Below, piece after piece: positions 12,246-22,799 of a DNA stretch of 64,000 nt (within the stretch, counting starts at the first letter, position 1; each line of letters begins with the position of its first letter). Origin of the DNA: Sophora flavescens (Eukaryota; Streptophyta; Magnoliopsida; Fabales; Fabaceae); assembly GCA_030762895.1 (NCBI GenBank), contig CM061064.1, positions 235,878,586 through 235,942,585 of the forward strand, given 5' to 3'. Both the position numbers and the translations under genes were made by a program. The notes beneath the pieces were generated by a model, which was given only the letters and a program-made list of their open reading frames with translations, was not told where the DNA came from and made no database searches.

Positions 12246-12761
12246 TAGGGGTGTAAGACTCAAACAATGAGTCGACGGACCCGAAAACCCGAACCAAACC
12301 AATTAAATTGGTTAAGTCTTTTTTGGTCTTCGGGTCCGAACCAATCCAAACCCGATAGTGATTGGTTCGCTTCTCGAGTTTAATGACTTTGGAACTGAAC
12401 CAAACCGAATCAATTACTATATTTTAACATTTACCCATATATTTCAGTATTTAATACTTACATATATTTTTTAATATTTATTATATTTTTATATTTATAT
12501 ATATTTTAATAGTTTATTATTTATTATATTCTTTATATATATTTTAACATATTATATTTAATATTTATATATATATTGGAAATTATTAATTTTCGGTTCT
12601 AAACCGAACCAAATCGAACAAACCCGTTCTTAAATGGTTTGGTTTGATTCCAATTTTATAGGAAAATTCTCAAAACTGAATAAAACCAAATCGAACCATT
12701 TTTTTTATTGTTCGGATTTTGTCCACCTAAAACTGAGCCAAATCGACTCATTACACCTCTA
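12246..12761. mobile_element. hAT-type MITE (right arm copy, inverted)
   Basis: Inverted counterpart of the MITE at 9,547-10,083, with ends TAGGGGTGTAA and TTACACCTCTA and the 8-bp direct repeat GCTATGGT (12,238-12,245 and 12,762-12,769). This is the reverse complement of the other copy's duplication. The shared target site shows that the MITE inserted before the arm was duplicated in inverted orientation. Confidence 0.85.
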
Positions 12762-12996
12762 GCTATGGTCGAGCGATTGGGTAAACAAAAGATGACAATG
12801 CCAGGGTCATTTTTCAATGCATAAACCATTAAAAGTGTTATGCTAGTATTAAATATTATTATTTATTACACATTATTTGGAAGCTCATTCTAATTTTTAA
12901 AAAAATTAATCCTTTTTAAAATACAATATGGTTATGTGAGTGGATCGTTGGTTGAACCAGAGAACCGATATACGTTAAATATGTAAATTTTATAGT

Positions 12997-13065
<69 letters not shown>

Positions 13066-13120
13066 ATATTTGCAAATGCTTTAACAACAAGTGTTATGGC
13101 TCAGCAGTAGAGACATACAA

Positions 13121-13718
13121 ATAAGTGTTCTGGCTCAACGGTAGAGTTGTCTCTATTGAAGCCGCAGGTACTGGGTTCGAAGCTCCGCAATTGTAAGTTT
13201 TGCAAATTCGCTCCAATTGGAAACTAGACACTATAAGTGCAGTGGATGATCTTGGAGCGTGCGCGAAATATTAATATTCGATTATGATAAATTATAATTA
13301 ATGTAAAAAAATTTATTGGAGGATATAACTGTAAATGAAGAATATTAATATATTGAATAAAAAATGATAAAGTATTAAATCATTCCTTTCCATCTATTGG
13401 TTGATATTAAAACTGTACCAATAAGTGTTCTGGCTCAACGGTAGAGTTGTCTCTATTGAAGCTGCAGGTACTGGGTTCGAAGCTCCGCAATTGTAAGTTT
13501 TGCAAATTCGCTCCAATTGGAAACTAGACACTGTAAGTGCAGTGGATGATCTTGGAGCGTGCGAAATATTAATATTCGATTATGATAAATTATAATTAAT
13601 GTAAAAAAATTTATTGGAGGATATAATTGTAAATGAAGAATATTAATATATTGAATAAAAAATGATAAAGTATTAAATCATTCCTTTCCATCTATTGGTT
13701 GATATTAAAATTGTACCA
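13121..13718 (+). repeat. Tandem duplication of a tRNA-headed SINE-like unit
   Basis: Units 13,121-13,420 and 13,421-13,718 are nearly identical; the second lacks 2 nt at the 'gcgcgaaat' site and differs at a few bases. Each starts TGTTCTGGCTCAACGGTAGAG (A-box-like), with GGGTTCGAAGC (B-box-like) about 35 nt later, then an AT-rich tail without coding capacity. The duplication is recent by its similarity. The first unit overlaps the outer end of the inverted repeat. Confidence 0.8.
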
Positions 13719-15507
13719 ATAAAGCTAATTTATCAAAGACATCGTAGAAATATCATTGTTTTATGTTTTGTATGAGAAACTAAAAATCTTTTTGAAAGCT
13801 TTATTCCCAACTCTGGACTCTTAGCAGTGGCTTTTATTTATCTTATTATTGGTGGTGCTGATTGTAGAAGAAGCAACATGTTTCACTTTAAAAGAGAGAA
13901 AAAGCTCTTAGAATTTAAGAACAAACACATGAGAATTGAGAAAAACATAGAAAACAACGCAATCAAGATGCTAAAGACATACCTAACTACGTTACTTTCA
14001 AGGTAAGGCAACTAACTTCCACCTCTCTTGAACATGCCTATTCCAAGTTTTCTAATCTCAAAATACAGTGAAAAGTAAAACTGCAGTATGGCCTGATATT
14101 ATTTTGGGAGTGGTCGTGTAAGTTTATTAGTTTAACCAATTGGCTGACTACATTATTTATATTAAATAGATTTTAATGTACCATTTCAATTTATGACTAT
14201 TTTAACATATGTTTATGAATAAATTTATAGCATTTCATATATTTTTTTGCCAGAAGTAGTCCTTTACGGTTATCAGGCCTTATTAAAAAAAACTAACAAA
14301 TAATGATTTCAGTGGGTGCTTATATCAAAGGGAGGAAAAAAGTAAAAGTATAAATCAAAACATACCCTAATCAACTTCATCTATCTCCCAAAACCTACTG
14401 GAAACCTCTAAAGAGATCAAGTTGAGGAGGTCTTTAATGATTTCAGCAAGATCCTTAATGTCCATTCCTTACAAAATATCATAGCTATTCTCCCAAGAAA
14501 TGCAAACTACCTGCATTACATGAAAGTAATATTTGGTTGAGAATAACATGTCAAAGCTACCACAATATAAATGTGAATGTAGCATGCTTCAATATGATAT
14601 TTATATTCTTTTTTCTTAGAAAACTGATACTACCTTTCTAGAATAAAATTGTTTTAGATTCAAATATAAATTTTGACCTATATTAAAAAAACCTTGGTAA
14701 TATTTTTTTTAGGAATATACTTATAGATCTTTTAATGTTCACCCTTTTCAATCACTCATGTTTACACTTAAAGCATAAATGTGTTTAAATAAATTTAACT
14801 ATAGGATAATTACCAACCCAAACAATTACCTGCAAGTGCTATGTGCTTCAATCCCAGTGAAAGAAAAGGCACTTTTATCTACATTAAAGAACAGATCTTA
14901 GCTATAATAAATAACAGATCTTACCTATTAAAAATAATCCATAACTATTTTCTATGAGAGATTTAAAGAGAGACATACCTGACCAATGAAGAAGGAAAAA
15001 CGAAAATGACAAGTAACAATTCAGAAATCCAAAAATCAAATCATGGTTATGAGATGATAAATTTAGGGAGTTTTAAGGATTTATGCTCAAGAAAAAAAAT
15101 GGTTTGTGCCTTGTATTTGTTTTAGTTTCAGAAATAAATAAAAAAATTGACACCTTGTACTTCAGAAAATCTAATCGTACAACGCAGAAAAGAAGAATTT
15201 AGAAAATAAATAAATAGCAATATTTAGAAGAAGAAAAAAACTTACAGTGGAAGCCATTTGAGAGGGTTTCGGACAAAAATGGGGAGGTAAGAATAAGAGA
15301 GGAGTTGTTGTGAGAGAAGGACACGATCATTCGAAGAGAGGTTTTTTGTTTTGAGGGAACTGGATAGTATAGGTTTAGTGGGGGTGGAATAGAGAGAAAT
15401 TTTTTAGAGATTTTGAAAAGCGAAAACTATAGTAGGTGTAATGATGGAGGGAAATTAATGTGAGGGAGAAAAGTTAGAGAGAAAAAATATGATGAAAGAG
15501 ACATTTA
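13719..15507. other. Intergenic region, no supported gene
   Basis: AT-rich, non-repetitive at the scale I can see. A short minus-strand frame of 32 codons near 14,370-14,470 (starting MDIKDLAEI) and an ATGGCTTCCACT followed by a GTAAGT donor near 15,245-15,265 on the minus strand might be exons of a small gene divergent from the CML gene. I could not link them into a coherent model. Confidence 0.3.
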
Positions 15508-15838
15508 GGGTGCGTTTGGGTAAACAACTTAATTAAGAGCATGACATATAAGATCTTATTGCATGAGAGCTTATGCCATAAGCACTTAAAGAAAGAAAAA
15601 GAAAGTAAGGGGCATGAGAGGATTCGAATAGTGAAAAAAACACGGAGAGGGTGTTCGGTGTATAAGCTCTTATGATAATTCCATGTCTTCTATAAGGTGA
15701 CTTATGAAAATAAGTCAAAAACTCCTTATGGGATGACATAAGTTATTTTTATAAAGTTCTCTGCCAAACACACTGCATAAGAGCTTATGTCATCAGATAA
15801 GTCAAAAGGAGCTTAAATAAGCTCTTCCAAACGCTACC
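15508..15838. mobile_element. Tourist-like (PIF/Harbinger) MITE
   Basis: Ends GGGTGCGTTTGG and CCAAACGCTACC are near-perfect terminal inverted repeats, flanked by the 3-bp direct repeat TTA (15,505-15,507 and 15,839-15,841), typical of Tourist elements. The 331-bp interior is self-complementary (repeated 'gagcttatg' and 'cataagc' motifs) and non-coding. It lies about 500 bp upstream of the CML coding start, so it may sit in that gene's promoter. Confidence 0.8.
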
Positions 15839-15934
15839 TTATTGTGATTTGTGATTAAAATTAAGTGAGAAGGAAGTGGTTTTGAGGAGGAAAAATTGCT
15901 CCAAAGAATGACACCTGGCAAAGAGGACTTCACT

Positions 15935-15944
15935 TTATTATATA
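15935..15944 (+). promoter_or_regulatory. Candidate TATA box of the CML gene
   Basis: ttattatata lies 400 bp before the ATG and downstream of the MITE. No better TATA is seen closer. The leader between would be about 370 nt, with a possible but very short intron (donor near 16,218, acceptor near 16,278). Confidence 0.3.
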
Positions 15945-16345
15945 GGTAATTGAAATGTTCCTTCTTTAATGGAAATTCAAACAGATCCGATACTTGGGTA
16001 ACCCTCTGAAATTTTGGAGCTGCCGTTGGGAAAGGAAGAAGAGTCACATCCAAACACTTCCTCGGATCTTTCTAACAAACACAGCAGTTTTCTCTGTTTC
16101 AAATATTAGTGAATTTTCAAACAAAAAAAAAATATTAGTGAATCTTCAAGAATCGATTCATTCAAGCTGCAAAAAAAGCTCTTCAATCTTTGGCTCGTTT
16201 TGAATCACAAGAAGCTAGGTAACACATTTGATTTGATTCGAAAGGGCATGATCAAAAGCCTTTCTGTTTTTTCGCAGTTGGAGCTCATTAGAACGCTGTA
16301 ATATTGGATTTAGTTTTGTAGAAAACAGAGGTTGAATACAGAGCA

Positions 16346-16837
16346 ATGAGCAAAAAGCAACAAGTGAATTTGGACGAGGAGCAAATCGCGGAGTTGCGCG
16401 AGATTTTTCGTTCTTTCGATCGGAACAACGATGGAAGCCTGACCCAATTGGAGCTTAGCTCGCTTCTCCGATCACTGGGTCTGAAGCCAAGCCCTGAGCA
16501 GCTAGAGAGCTTCATACAGAAGGCTGACACGAACAACAATGGGCTCGTAGAGTTTTCAGAGTTTGTGGGGCTGGTGGCGCCGGAGCTTCTGCCGGTGAAG
16601 TCTCCGTACACGGAGGAGCAGCTGAGGCAGCTGTTTAGAATGTTTGATAGGGATGGAAATGGGTTCATCACTGCTGCAGAGTTGGCACACTCTATGGCAA
16701 ACCTTGGGCATGCTCTCACGGCAGAGGAGTTGACAGGGATGATCAAGGAGGCTGATACTGATGGTGATGGCAGGATCAGTTTTCAGGAGTTTGCTCAGGC
16801 TATCACTTCTGCCGCCTTTGATAATTCATGGGCTTAA
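16346..16837 (+). CDS. CML18: Calmodulin-like protein, CML18-type, four EF hands
   Basis: A single-exon 163-residue protein ending TAA. It has four canonical EF-hand loops: D25-E36, D61-E72, D101-E112 and D137-E148. Each has Asp at position 1, Asn/Asp at 3 and 5, Gly at 6 and Glu at 12, so all four should bind calcium. The segment AAELAHSMANLGHALTAEEL and the C-terminal ITSAAFDN.W motif are the hallmarks of the plant CML15/16/18 group as I recall it. No transmembrane segment, signal peptide or lipidation site is seen, which suggests a soluble calcium sensor in cytosol or nucleus that relays Ca2+ signals to target proteins. The start is the first ATG, followed directly by the conserved first helix. 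Its higher GC content and intact frame contrast with the surrounding repeats. It is the only intact host gene in the window. Confidence 0.95.
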   Translation: MSKKQQVNLDEEQIAELREIFRSFDRNNDGSLTQLELSSLLRSLGLKPSPEQLESFIQKADTNNNGLVEFSEFVGLVAPELLPVKSPYTEEQLRQLFRMFDRDGNGFITAAELAHSMANLGHALTAEELTGMIKEADTDGDGRISFQEFAQAITSAAFDNSWA

Positions 16838-17689
16838 TAAGGCTCAACTTAACAAACAAACAAACAGGTAAATCAAATGATCAAATCCTTCATTTCACCC
16901 TTTCTTTGTTTTTCAATAGCATTTTTTCACATTTAAATTTTGAGACCAAACTCATGATTCTATAATTAAGATATCCAAATTCCAAATCTCTTTTCATTTT
17001 TCCTTTTCATTTGAATTTGTCACAATTCTTAAATGAGCATTATTTTCAACTCCACAACATTAGGACCAATTATAACTTTACTTTTCTTATTCCATACATC
17101 TGCTTCAAACTTCATAATCTCTCTTGCGCACAGTTGCATCATTGCAAAATGAGTAAACACAAGCTAAGTTTTCACATATTTAATATTAATCGCTTTACAT
17201 TTTTTAGTAAAAATATTATACATAATTAATTATAAATTTTAAATGCATCGTTTTGATTAATAACTATTGACTTACCATATTTTTACTCAAAGATGTGTGA
17301 TTGTAATCATTGTATATGAAAAAGATACAACATTATCAATATAAAGAGAGAAAAAATTTGTACACCAAGGAAAAAAGAGAAAATAAATTTAATTATGGGT
17401 GAGAAAATTTGACAAAATATAATTAATTATTGAGTAAATTAATTGACATTTGTGTTTGAATCAAAATTACCTCTTCGTCCTGGGATTTGTTGTGGTATTA
17501 CACAATTGTTCGAAGGCTTTTTCTAGTTATCTTTTAACTGCAACTAGATGTTGCACTCGTGTACATCTTTACACTATTATACATTTTCAATAGTTTTTCT
17601 CAGGCTTTCTTCTTTTTAGTTTAATTTTCTTTCTTTTGGAAAAGCTAAACGGCCGGTTTGTAGCCGTTATATTTTGGACAAGCTTCAAC
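16838..17689. other. CML 3' flank and AT-rich intergenic sequence
   Basis: The 3' UTR starts with a short CAAA repeat (acaaacaaacaaacag) followed by gtaaat, a possible 3'-UTR splice donor. Beyond about 17,000 the sequence is AT-rich with no gene, RNA or repeat structure I can support. Confidence 0.4.
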
Positions 17690-18276
17690 TACCTTCTCAA
17701 ATCAAAGGGTAATATTTCTTTAAATACTTGTTGTTTTGCTTCTACTTAATTCTTCATCATGCATGTTAACTAGTCCATAAGCCCCATTAAGTATTACTTG
17801 GCTAACAATAAAAGGGCCTTCCCAAGTTGGTGACCATTTTCCTAACTCGGGATCTTTGGTTGCTAAAGGAAAAATAGCTTCCCAAACTAAGTCTCCTTCG
17901 ACGAACCTTTTGAGCTTAACATGTTTATTATAGGCTTTAGCCACTTTTTCTTTATTCATCTAAATGTTTTCCAAGGCCATCAATTTATCCTCATTAGTCG
18001 ATTCTAATTCCATGAACATAGCCCGCTGATAATCATCTAAGGTTAAACAATGTTGTTTAGCTACCCTTAGCGATTTTACATTAATTTCTAATGGTAGCAC
18101 AACATCTTGGCCATAAGTTAACCGATAGGGAGTAAACCCCGTTGCAGTAGACATGGAATTCTTATATGCCAATAATACTCCAGCTAACGCTTCATGCCAT
18201 CTCTTAGACTTGTCTTCTATAGTCTTTTTAATCAACCCAATTAATATTTTATTGGTGGCCTTGGTTTGGCCATTGA
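17690..18276 (-). pseudogene. Tat/Ogre-type gypsy integrase remnant, C-terminal side
   Basis: Two consecutive minus-strand frames (18,235-17,960 and 17,959-17,720), separated by one stop codon, encode the end of the integrase core (KRWHEALAGVLLAYKNS, FTPYRLTYGQD) and the downstream region (GKWSPTWEGPF..). These are characteristic of plant Tat/Ogre integrases. The reading frame continues upstream at 20,150, across the inserted solo LTR. The remnant is broken by stops and truncated at the copia insertion at 20,370. Confidence 0.8.
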
Positions 18277-20144
18277 TGTAACATCCTAAAATTTCAATAT
18301 TACTATTTTTAATAAAAAGATTAAGATTGTATGAGTTGTAGTGTAGTAATATGATAGTATTATAATGTATCGAGTTTGTCTAGAGATAATAAAAAAAAGA
18401 TTCAGAGTTGAAATTTAAATAAAAATAAAAATAAAAAGGTAAATAAAGAAATAAATAAAGGGTCCCATATGAAATTTGACTTTTAGCCAAATATTGCAAC
18501 TCAACGTGCATTGCTGTTGAAGGAAGAATTCAATTAAATTCTTTGAAATAGAGAAGTGGTGCCCCAAAATAATACAAAGCGATTAAAAAAAAAATAATAA
18601 TAAATAGCCATGTTTCACGTACATACCAGTAGGCCTAAGTAAACTTAATAGAAACAATGGCACGTCAGGCCCATGTGGTTACCTATTAGAAATTGGCTAG
18701 GAGGAAGCAACGTTAGTATGCCAGTCAGAGGAATAACGTTCTTGTATGATCGAAGGAGGATCTATTTTTTTCATAGATATTGTTTTATAACTTTTGGAGG
18801 TCTACGAGAAGTAAGTAAACACCTCTTTTCTTAAACTTTCATGGTATAAAATTTTAAAGGGTTTGATTATGAAATTAAGAGTAATTATTTGAGGTTTTGT
18901 CTTCAAAATAAAATTAATTAAATTGACTATTTGATATGAAACACATTCTTCGTATTTGTAATGGTTGATTGATATGCTTGTTGATGTATATTATTCCTTG
19001 TGTTTATGATTGTTATATTGTACTCGTAAATTTACGTGATAACATGTTATTTGTTCAATTGATATTTATGAGTTGATTATATGATGACATGGAATTGTAG
19101 TGGTTATATGCTTTGAAAAGTTTGTCAATTGTGATTGATGGTTTTATGCTTCGGAATATGGATGAATGAATATATGCATGATGTGTGGAATTTGTTGATA
19201 TGCCGCCTAAGAATGGGGCATTGGCTTGTAACATCTCCATTTAATGGGATGTCGAAAAATAAGATATGGGGCAAGGAATCCATTTTATGAACGAGGATCT
19301 CGGGTCACCGTTAATGGGAGGCAAGGAACCAATTTAATTACGAGGTTCTCGGGTCACCATAGGGGCAAGGAGTCAATTCTAAAATGGGATTCCCGAGTCA
19401 CCATGGGGGCAAGGAATCAATTCTAACGAGGTTCTCAGGTCACCATAAAGAGGGTGACAAGGAATTAATTCTAGAACGAGGCTCCCGAGTCACCGCAGAC
19501 AAGGGGCAAGGAACCAATTTAATGAGGTTCTCGAGTCACCGAATTGGGCAAGAAACCAACAGAGTGGGGTTTCCAAGCCACTTGAGGATTGTGTTATTGT
19601 GTGATGTGTGATTACTTTGTTTAATTAATATATGGTATTTGATTATGTTGTCGTTATATGATTGTTGTAATTAAATGTATTTTTTTACAGTGAACATTAT
19701 TTTGGAAAATTAGCGGGTACCATGGTTGTTTTTCCAGTTACCACGCAGCTGAAAGCAACATCTTTTCGAAAACCTTTTAGAACTGTGTTTATTTACTGTG
19801 ATTATAAATCTCATTAGTGGTGTTGTCTTTCAGAGTTTACAGGTGTTGAGATAGATGATGCAGCGTCTTGAGAAAGTCTTGAAGATATTAGCTTAAGTTT
19901 ATTTTTATTTATTTATTTCTTTTGGGTTTATTAGGCACCCGTGTTTTGAGACAAAAACAATTGTAAAAGAATTATGTGGACTTTATTAATTAATTTTTAT
20001 GAGGCTTTATTTTGAATATATGAGATACTTTCGGACTTAAATATATTGTGAAAAAATTTATGACTCACCTATTTAAATTTAATGTTTTAAAAGGTTTTTA
20101 TTGAAAACTTAATTTGGGTTACTAATGAAACGAATGGCATTACA
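18277..20144 (+). mobile_element. Solo LTR of a Tekay/Del-like gypsy element
   Basis: 1,868 bp from TGTAACATCCTAAAATTTC to GGCATTACA, with flanks ATTGA and ATTGG (a 5-bp target duplication with one change). The start matches the LTR start at 51,109 (minus strand), and the end matches the LTR ends at 27,248 and 54,901 (minus strand; '..gggttactaatg.aacg'). It interrupts the Ogre integrase remnant, so it is younger than that element. No internal domain remains, as expected after recombination between two LTRs. Confidence 0.85.
19262..19585 (+). repeat. Tandem 42-52-bp repeats inside the solo LTR
   Basis: About seven units of the form ggcaaggaa(t/c)caatt..gaggttctcgggtcacc, with starts near 19,270, 19,320, 19,364, 19,407, 19,459, 19,505 and 19,546. 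Lengths and sequence vary. A related, more decayed array occurs in the LTR at about 27,900-28,200 (minus strand). Confidence 0.75.
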
Positions 20145-20149
20145 ATTGG

Positions 20150-20369
20150 CTTGCGCATAATAAGGTGAAGACTGAATTAACTCGATCCCATATTCCTGAG
20201 CAAAAACAACTATTTTGTCCTCTGTAAACAAACATAGTGCCTTAATCTTTGGTGATTGTCTTGGGAATACCAAACCGATAAATAATTTGATTTTTAATAA
20301 AGTTAATCATATCAACTCGTGTGACATTAATCATCGGCAGAGCTTCCACCCACTTAGTAAAATAATCGG
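20150..20369 (-). pseudogene. Tat/Ogre-type integrase remnant, N-terminal side
   Basis: The minus strand encodes the start of the integrase core (DYFTKWVEALPM, RFGIPKTI), continuous in homology with 18,276-17,720. The right edge is cut by the copia LTR end at 20,370. The missing upstream domains are not found elsewhere in the window. Confidence 0.75.
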
Positions 20370-22383
20370 TGAAATAGACAAGTATAAACACGAGAAGGGG
20401 GGTTGAATTGTGTTTATCAAAATTTAAGCAAAGTTGAAATCTTTTCGTAAACAGAAGCTAAATTTGGACGAGTGGAAGAATACAGGATGGACGGGTGACT
20501 TTTGCAAACACACCACTTGATAGACATAAGAAAACTAAAGCAATTAAAGAGTTTAAGAAAAGAGAGATTGACACAGTTATTTATCCTGGTTCACTCTTCA
20601 AAGCAAAGAGCTACGCCCAGTCCTTGGCAGCACCAAGATTTATCCACTATAACTGATCAGGTTACAGACTCAAGTATTATTTGCACACCTAGCCTCTTCA
20701 GGCTCAAAGACAAATATTCTTTGCACACCTAGCCTCTTCAAGCTCAAGACAAGTATTGTTTGCACACCTAGCCTCTTCAGGCTCAAAGACAAGTATTCTT
20801 TGAACACTTAGCCTCTTCAGGCTCACTCAGGTTTGTTTGAGAGATTTGGTTTGTAATGAATACAACTTAGACATGCAGAACTTTCACTAACACTCAGAGA
20901 GTGGTTTAAATGTAAAGCTTAGGAAAGTCTACGTAATAACTTCAAATGATTGAAGAATAAAGAATGAAAGAATAAAGAAATTAATGCGCAGAGTAATGGA
21001 TTTTTAATGCAGTGTGTATTCTCTGTTTCTTCATCTTCAATGACTTCTGTATTTATGGTCTTCAAGCATTTAGGATCCGTTAGAGACATTCCCTCAGATG
21101 TTGGCTTTAAGCAGAACTTCATTAAATGCAATAGAGTCGTTCTGGGCAGCCATTAATGCAATAGAGTCGTTGGTTGTATTCTAACATGAAGAATCATGCC
21201 TTTATGCATCGTGATACAACCATATTAGAGTTGTGTAGAGAGCTTTTTGTATTTTGCTGAGCACACTTCCCTTTTCGTGTAAGGACCAGAGGTACTAGAG
21301 AATAAAGCATGTTGGAAGCATTCTTTAATTGGTCTTTGGTTCTGATTGTCCAAGGTTGCTTCTGACTTTTCTTGATAATCGTGAAACTGAGTAGGAGAGA
21401 GGGTTTCAAGTCTCTTTCTGGTTCTTGAAATACGATTATGATAATCCTTATAGAATTTGCGTCTATAAGATAAGTGCTTCCATCTTGAAAATAACCACGT
21501 CTATTTAGCCATTTGAGTTTTCATTCGGGCTAGTAGACGAGCTCCATATTAAGGACTCATCAAGTCCAAAGACGAGTGTGGACGAGCGCTTCTGTCACCT
21601 TTAGTGGACGAGCACTTCTGTTACTTTAGTGGATGAGAGCCTCTTGCACTTCAGTGGATGAGAGCCTCTGTTACTTTAGTAGACGAGAGCCTCTGTTACT
21701 TTAGCAGACGAGCTCCATATGCCACGTCATTGGATGGATACTCCTTTAACTGGTTGAACGTAACCTTGTAGACGAGCTCCATATGCCACGTCATTGGACG
21801 GACCATTCTGATTCCTTAATGGATGAGCTCCTTTTGCCACGTCATTGGACGGACCATTCTGATACCTTAATGGACGAGCTCCATCTTCCACGCCATTGGA
21901 CGAGCCATTCTGATACTTTAATGGACGAGCTCCTTCTGCCACGTCATTGGACGAGCCATTCTGATACTTTAAGTAGACGCTGGCTTTCATCACTTTAGTG
22001 GACGACCACTTGTGTCACTTTAGTGGACGCAAGTTTCTATCTCTTGCGTTTTGGACGTGCGCTTCAATCACTACAGTGCTGGACGTTTGTTTCAATCACT
22101 TGTGTGGTGGACGTGAGCTTCTATCACTACATTGTTGGACGTGAGCTTCTATTACTTGTGTTGGACGTGAGCTTCTACCACTACACTGTTGGACGTGAGC
22201 TTCTATTACTTGTGTTGGACGTGAGCTTCTATTAATTGTGTTGGACGTGAGATTCTCTTATTTAATCTGCACACTTGATAGACAGGTTAGTAACCAGTAT
22301 GAAGGTTAATTAAATCATTAACCAATGTTTAGTTCTCATCAAAACCTAGGGAAATGCACATCAGATAATTTAGAGACTTAACA
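20370..22383 (-). repeat. 3' LTR of the copia element
   Basis: 2,014 bp. On the minus strand it starts TGTTAAGTCTC and ends CTATTTCA. It contains three kinds of tandem arrays: a ~38-bp unit around gcctcttcaggctcaaagac (20,675-20,830); a ~60-bp unit around cacgtcattggacg..ccattctgat (21,720-21,990); and ~30-bp units around ttggacgtgagcttct (22,060-22,260). The 2.1-kb LTR at 47,374-49,499 is its partner. Confidence 0.9.
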
Positions 22384-22799
22384 ATCTCCCTCTTTTTGAT
22401 GATGACAAACATTGAGATGATTTAATGAACCTCAGAAAATATCAACAAAGAAAATAGCATATATCAGACAGGTTGAAATTTTCTTAAGCGAACAGGTCAT
22501 ATCATATTCATTCTCCATTCTTATATAACACATTTCTATCACAAATCTCAATTTCTCCTATTCTCCCCCTTTTGTCAACATCAAAAAGGGTTAACAAGTT
22601 TTATTTATGAGATATGTTAAGGGCAAGATAACATGTTAAGAAATCATAGTAATGCAGTAAGCATATTAAACATACTCCACTTAAACTATTGTATCATTAC
22701 TCCCCCTGAACTAATGCTTAGTTAAAAGAACATGTATATAGGAGTAATGACAGATTTAGCATAGACAGGTTAACATTAATACATGTCATTCAACAATGC

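Larger units (their letters stand above)
9092..13209. repeat. Large inverted repeat, arms about 1.15 kb
   Basis: The left arm (9,092-10,277) and right arm (12,051-13,209) are reverse complements over their whole length with scattered changes. Each arm runs from a tRNA-like SINE head at the outer end, through an (AT)n-containing AT-rich stretch, a hAT-type MITE (9,547-10,083 and 12,246-12,761), and the same inner flank ending at gaatgtc/gacattc. The 1.8-kb spacer holds a Cassandra element, an (AT)n run and a directly repeated ~170-bp block (10,280-10,430 and 10,875-11,020). A transcript across it would fold into a hairpin of over 1 kb. Confidence 0.8.

Noticed and set aside
13131..13200. A tRNA gene
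   Set aside because: A- and B-box-like motifs are present, but no cloverleaf with acceptor stem could be formed. The unit is a SINE-like repeat.
14370..15265. A small minus-strand gene divergent from the CML gene
   Set aside because: A candidate ATG exon with a donor and a 32-codon frame exist, but no consistent exon chain or homology could be found.
20360..20369. A 5-bp target duplication for the copia element
   Set aside because: The left flank (atcgg) and the flank of the 5' LTR (tgatg) do not match, so the element's borders were probably separated by later rearrangement.
21727..22235. ORFs with in-frame peptide repeats on both strands (also 48,824-49,426)
   Set aside because: They lie wholly inside copia LTR tandem arrays and are open on both strands, so they are repeat artefacts.
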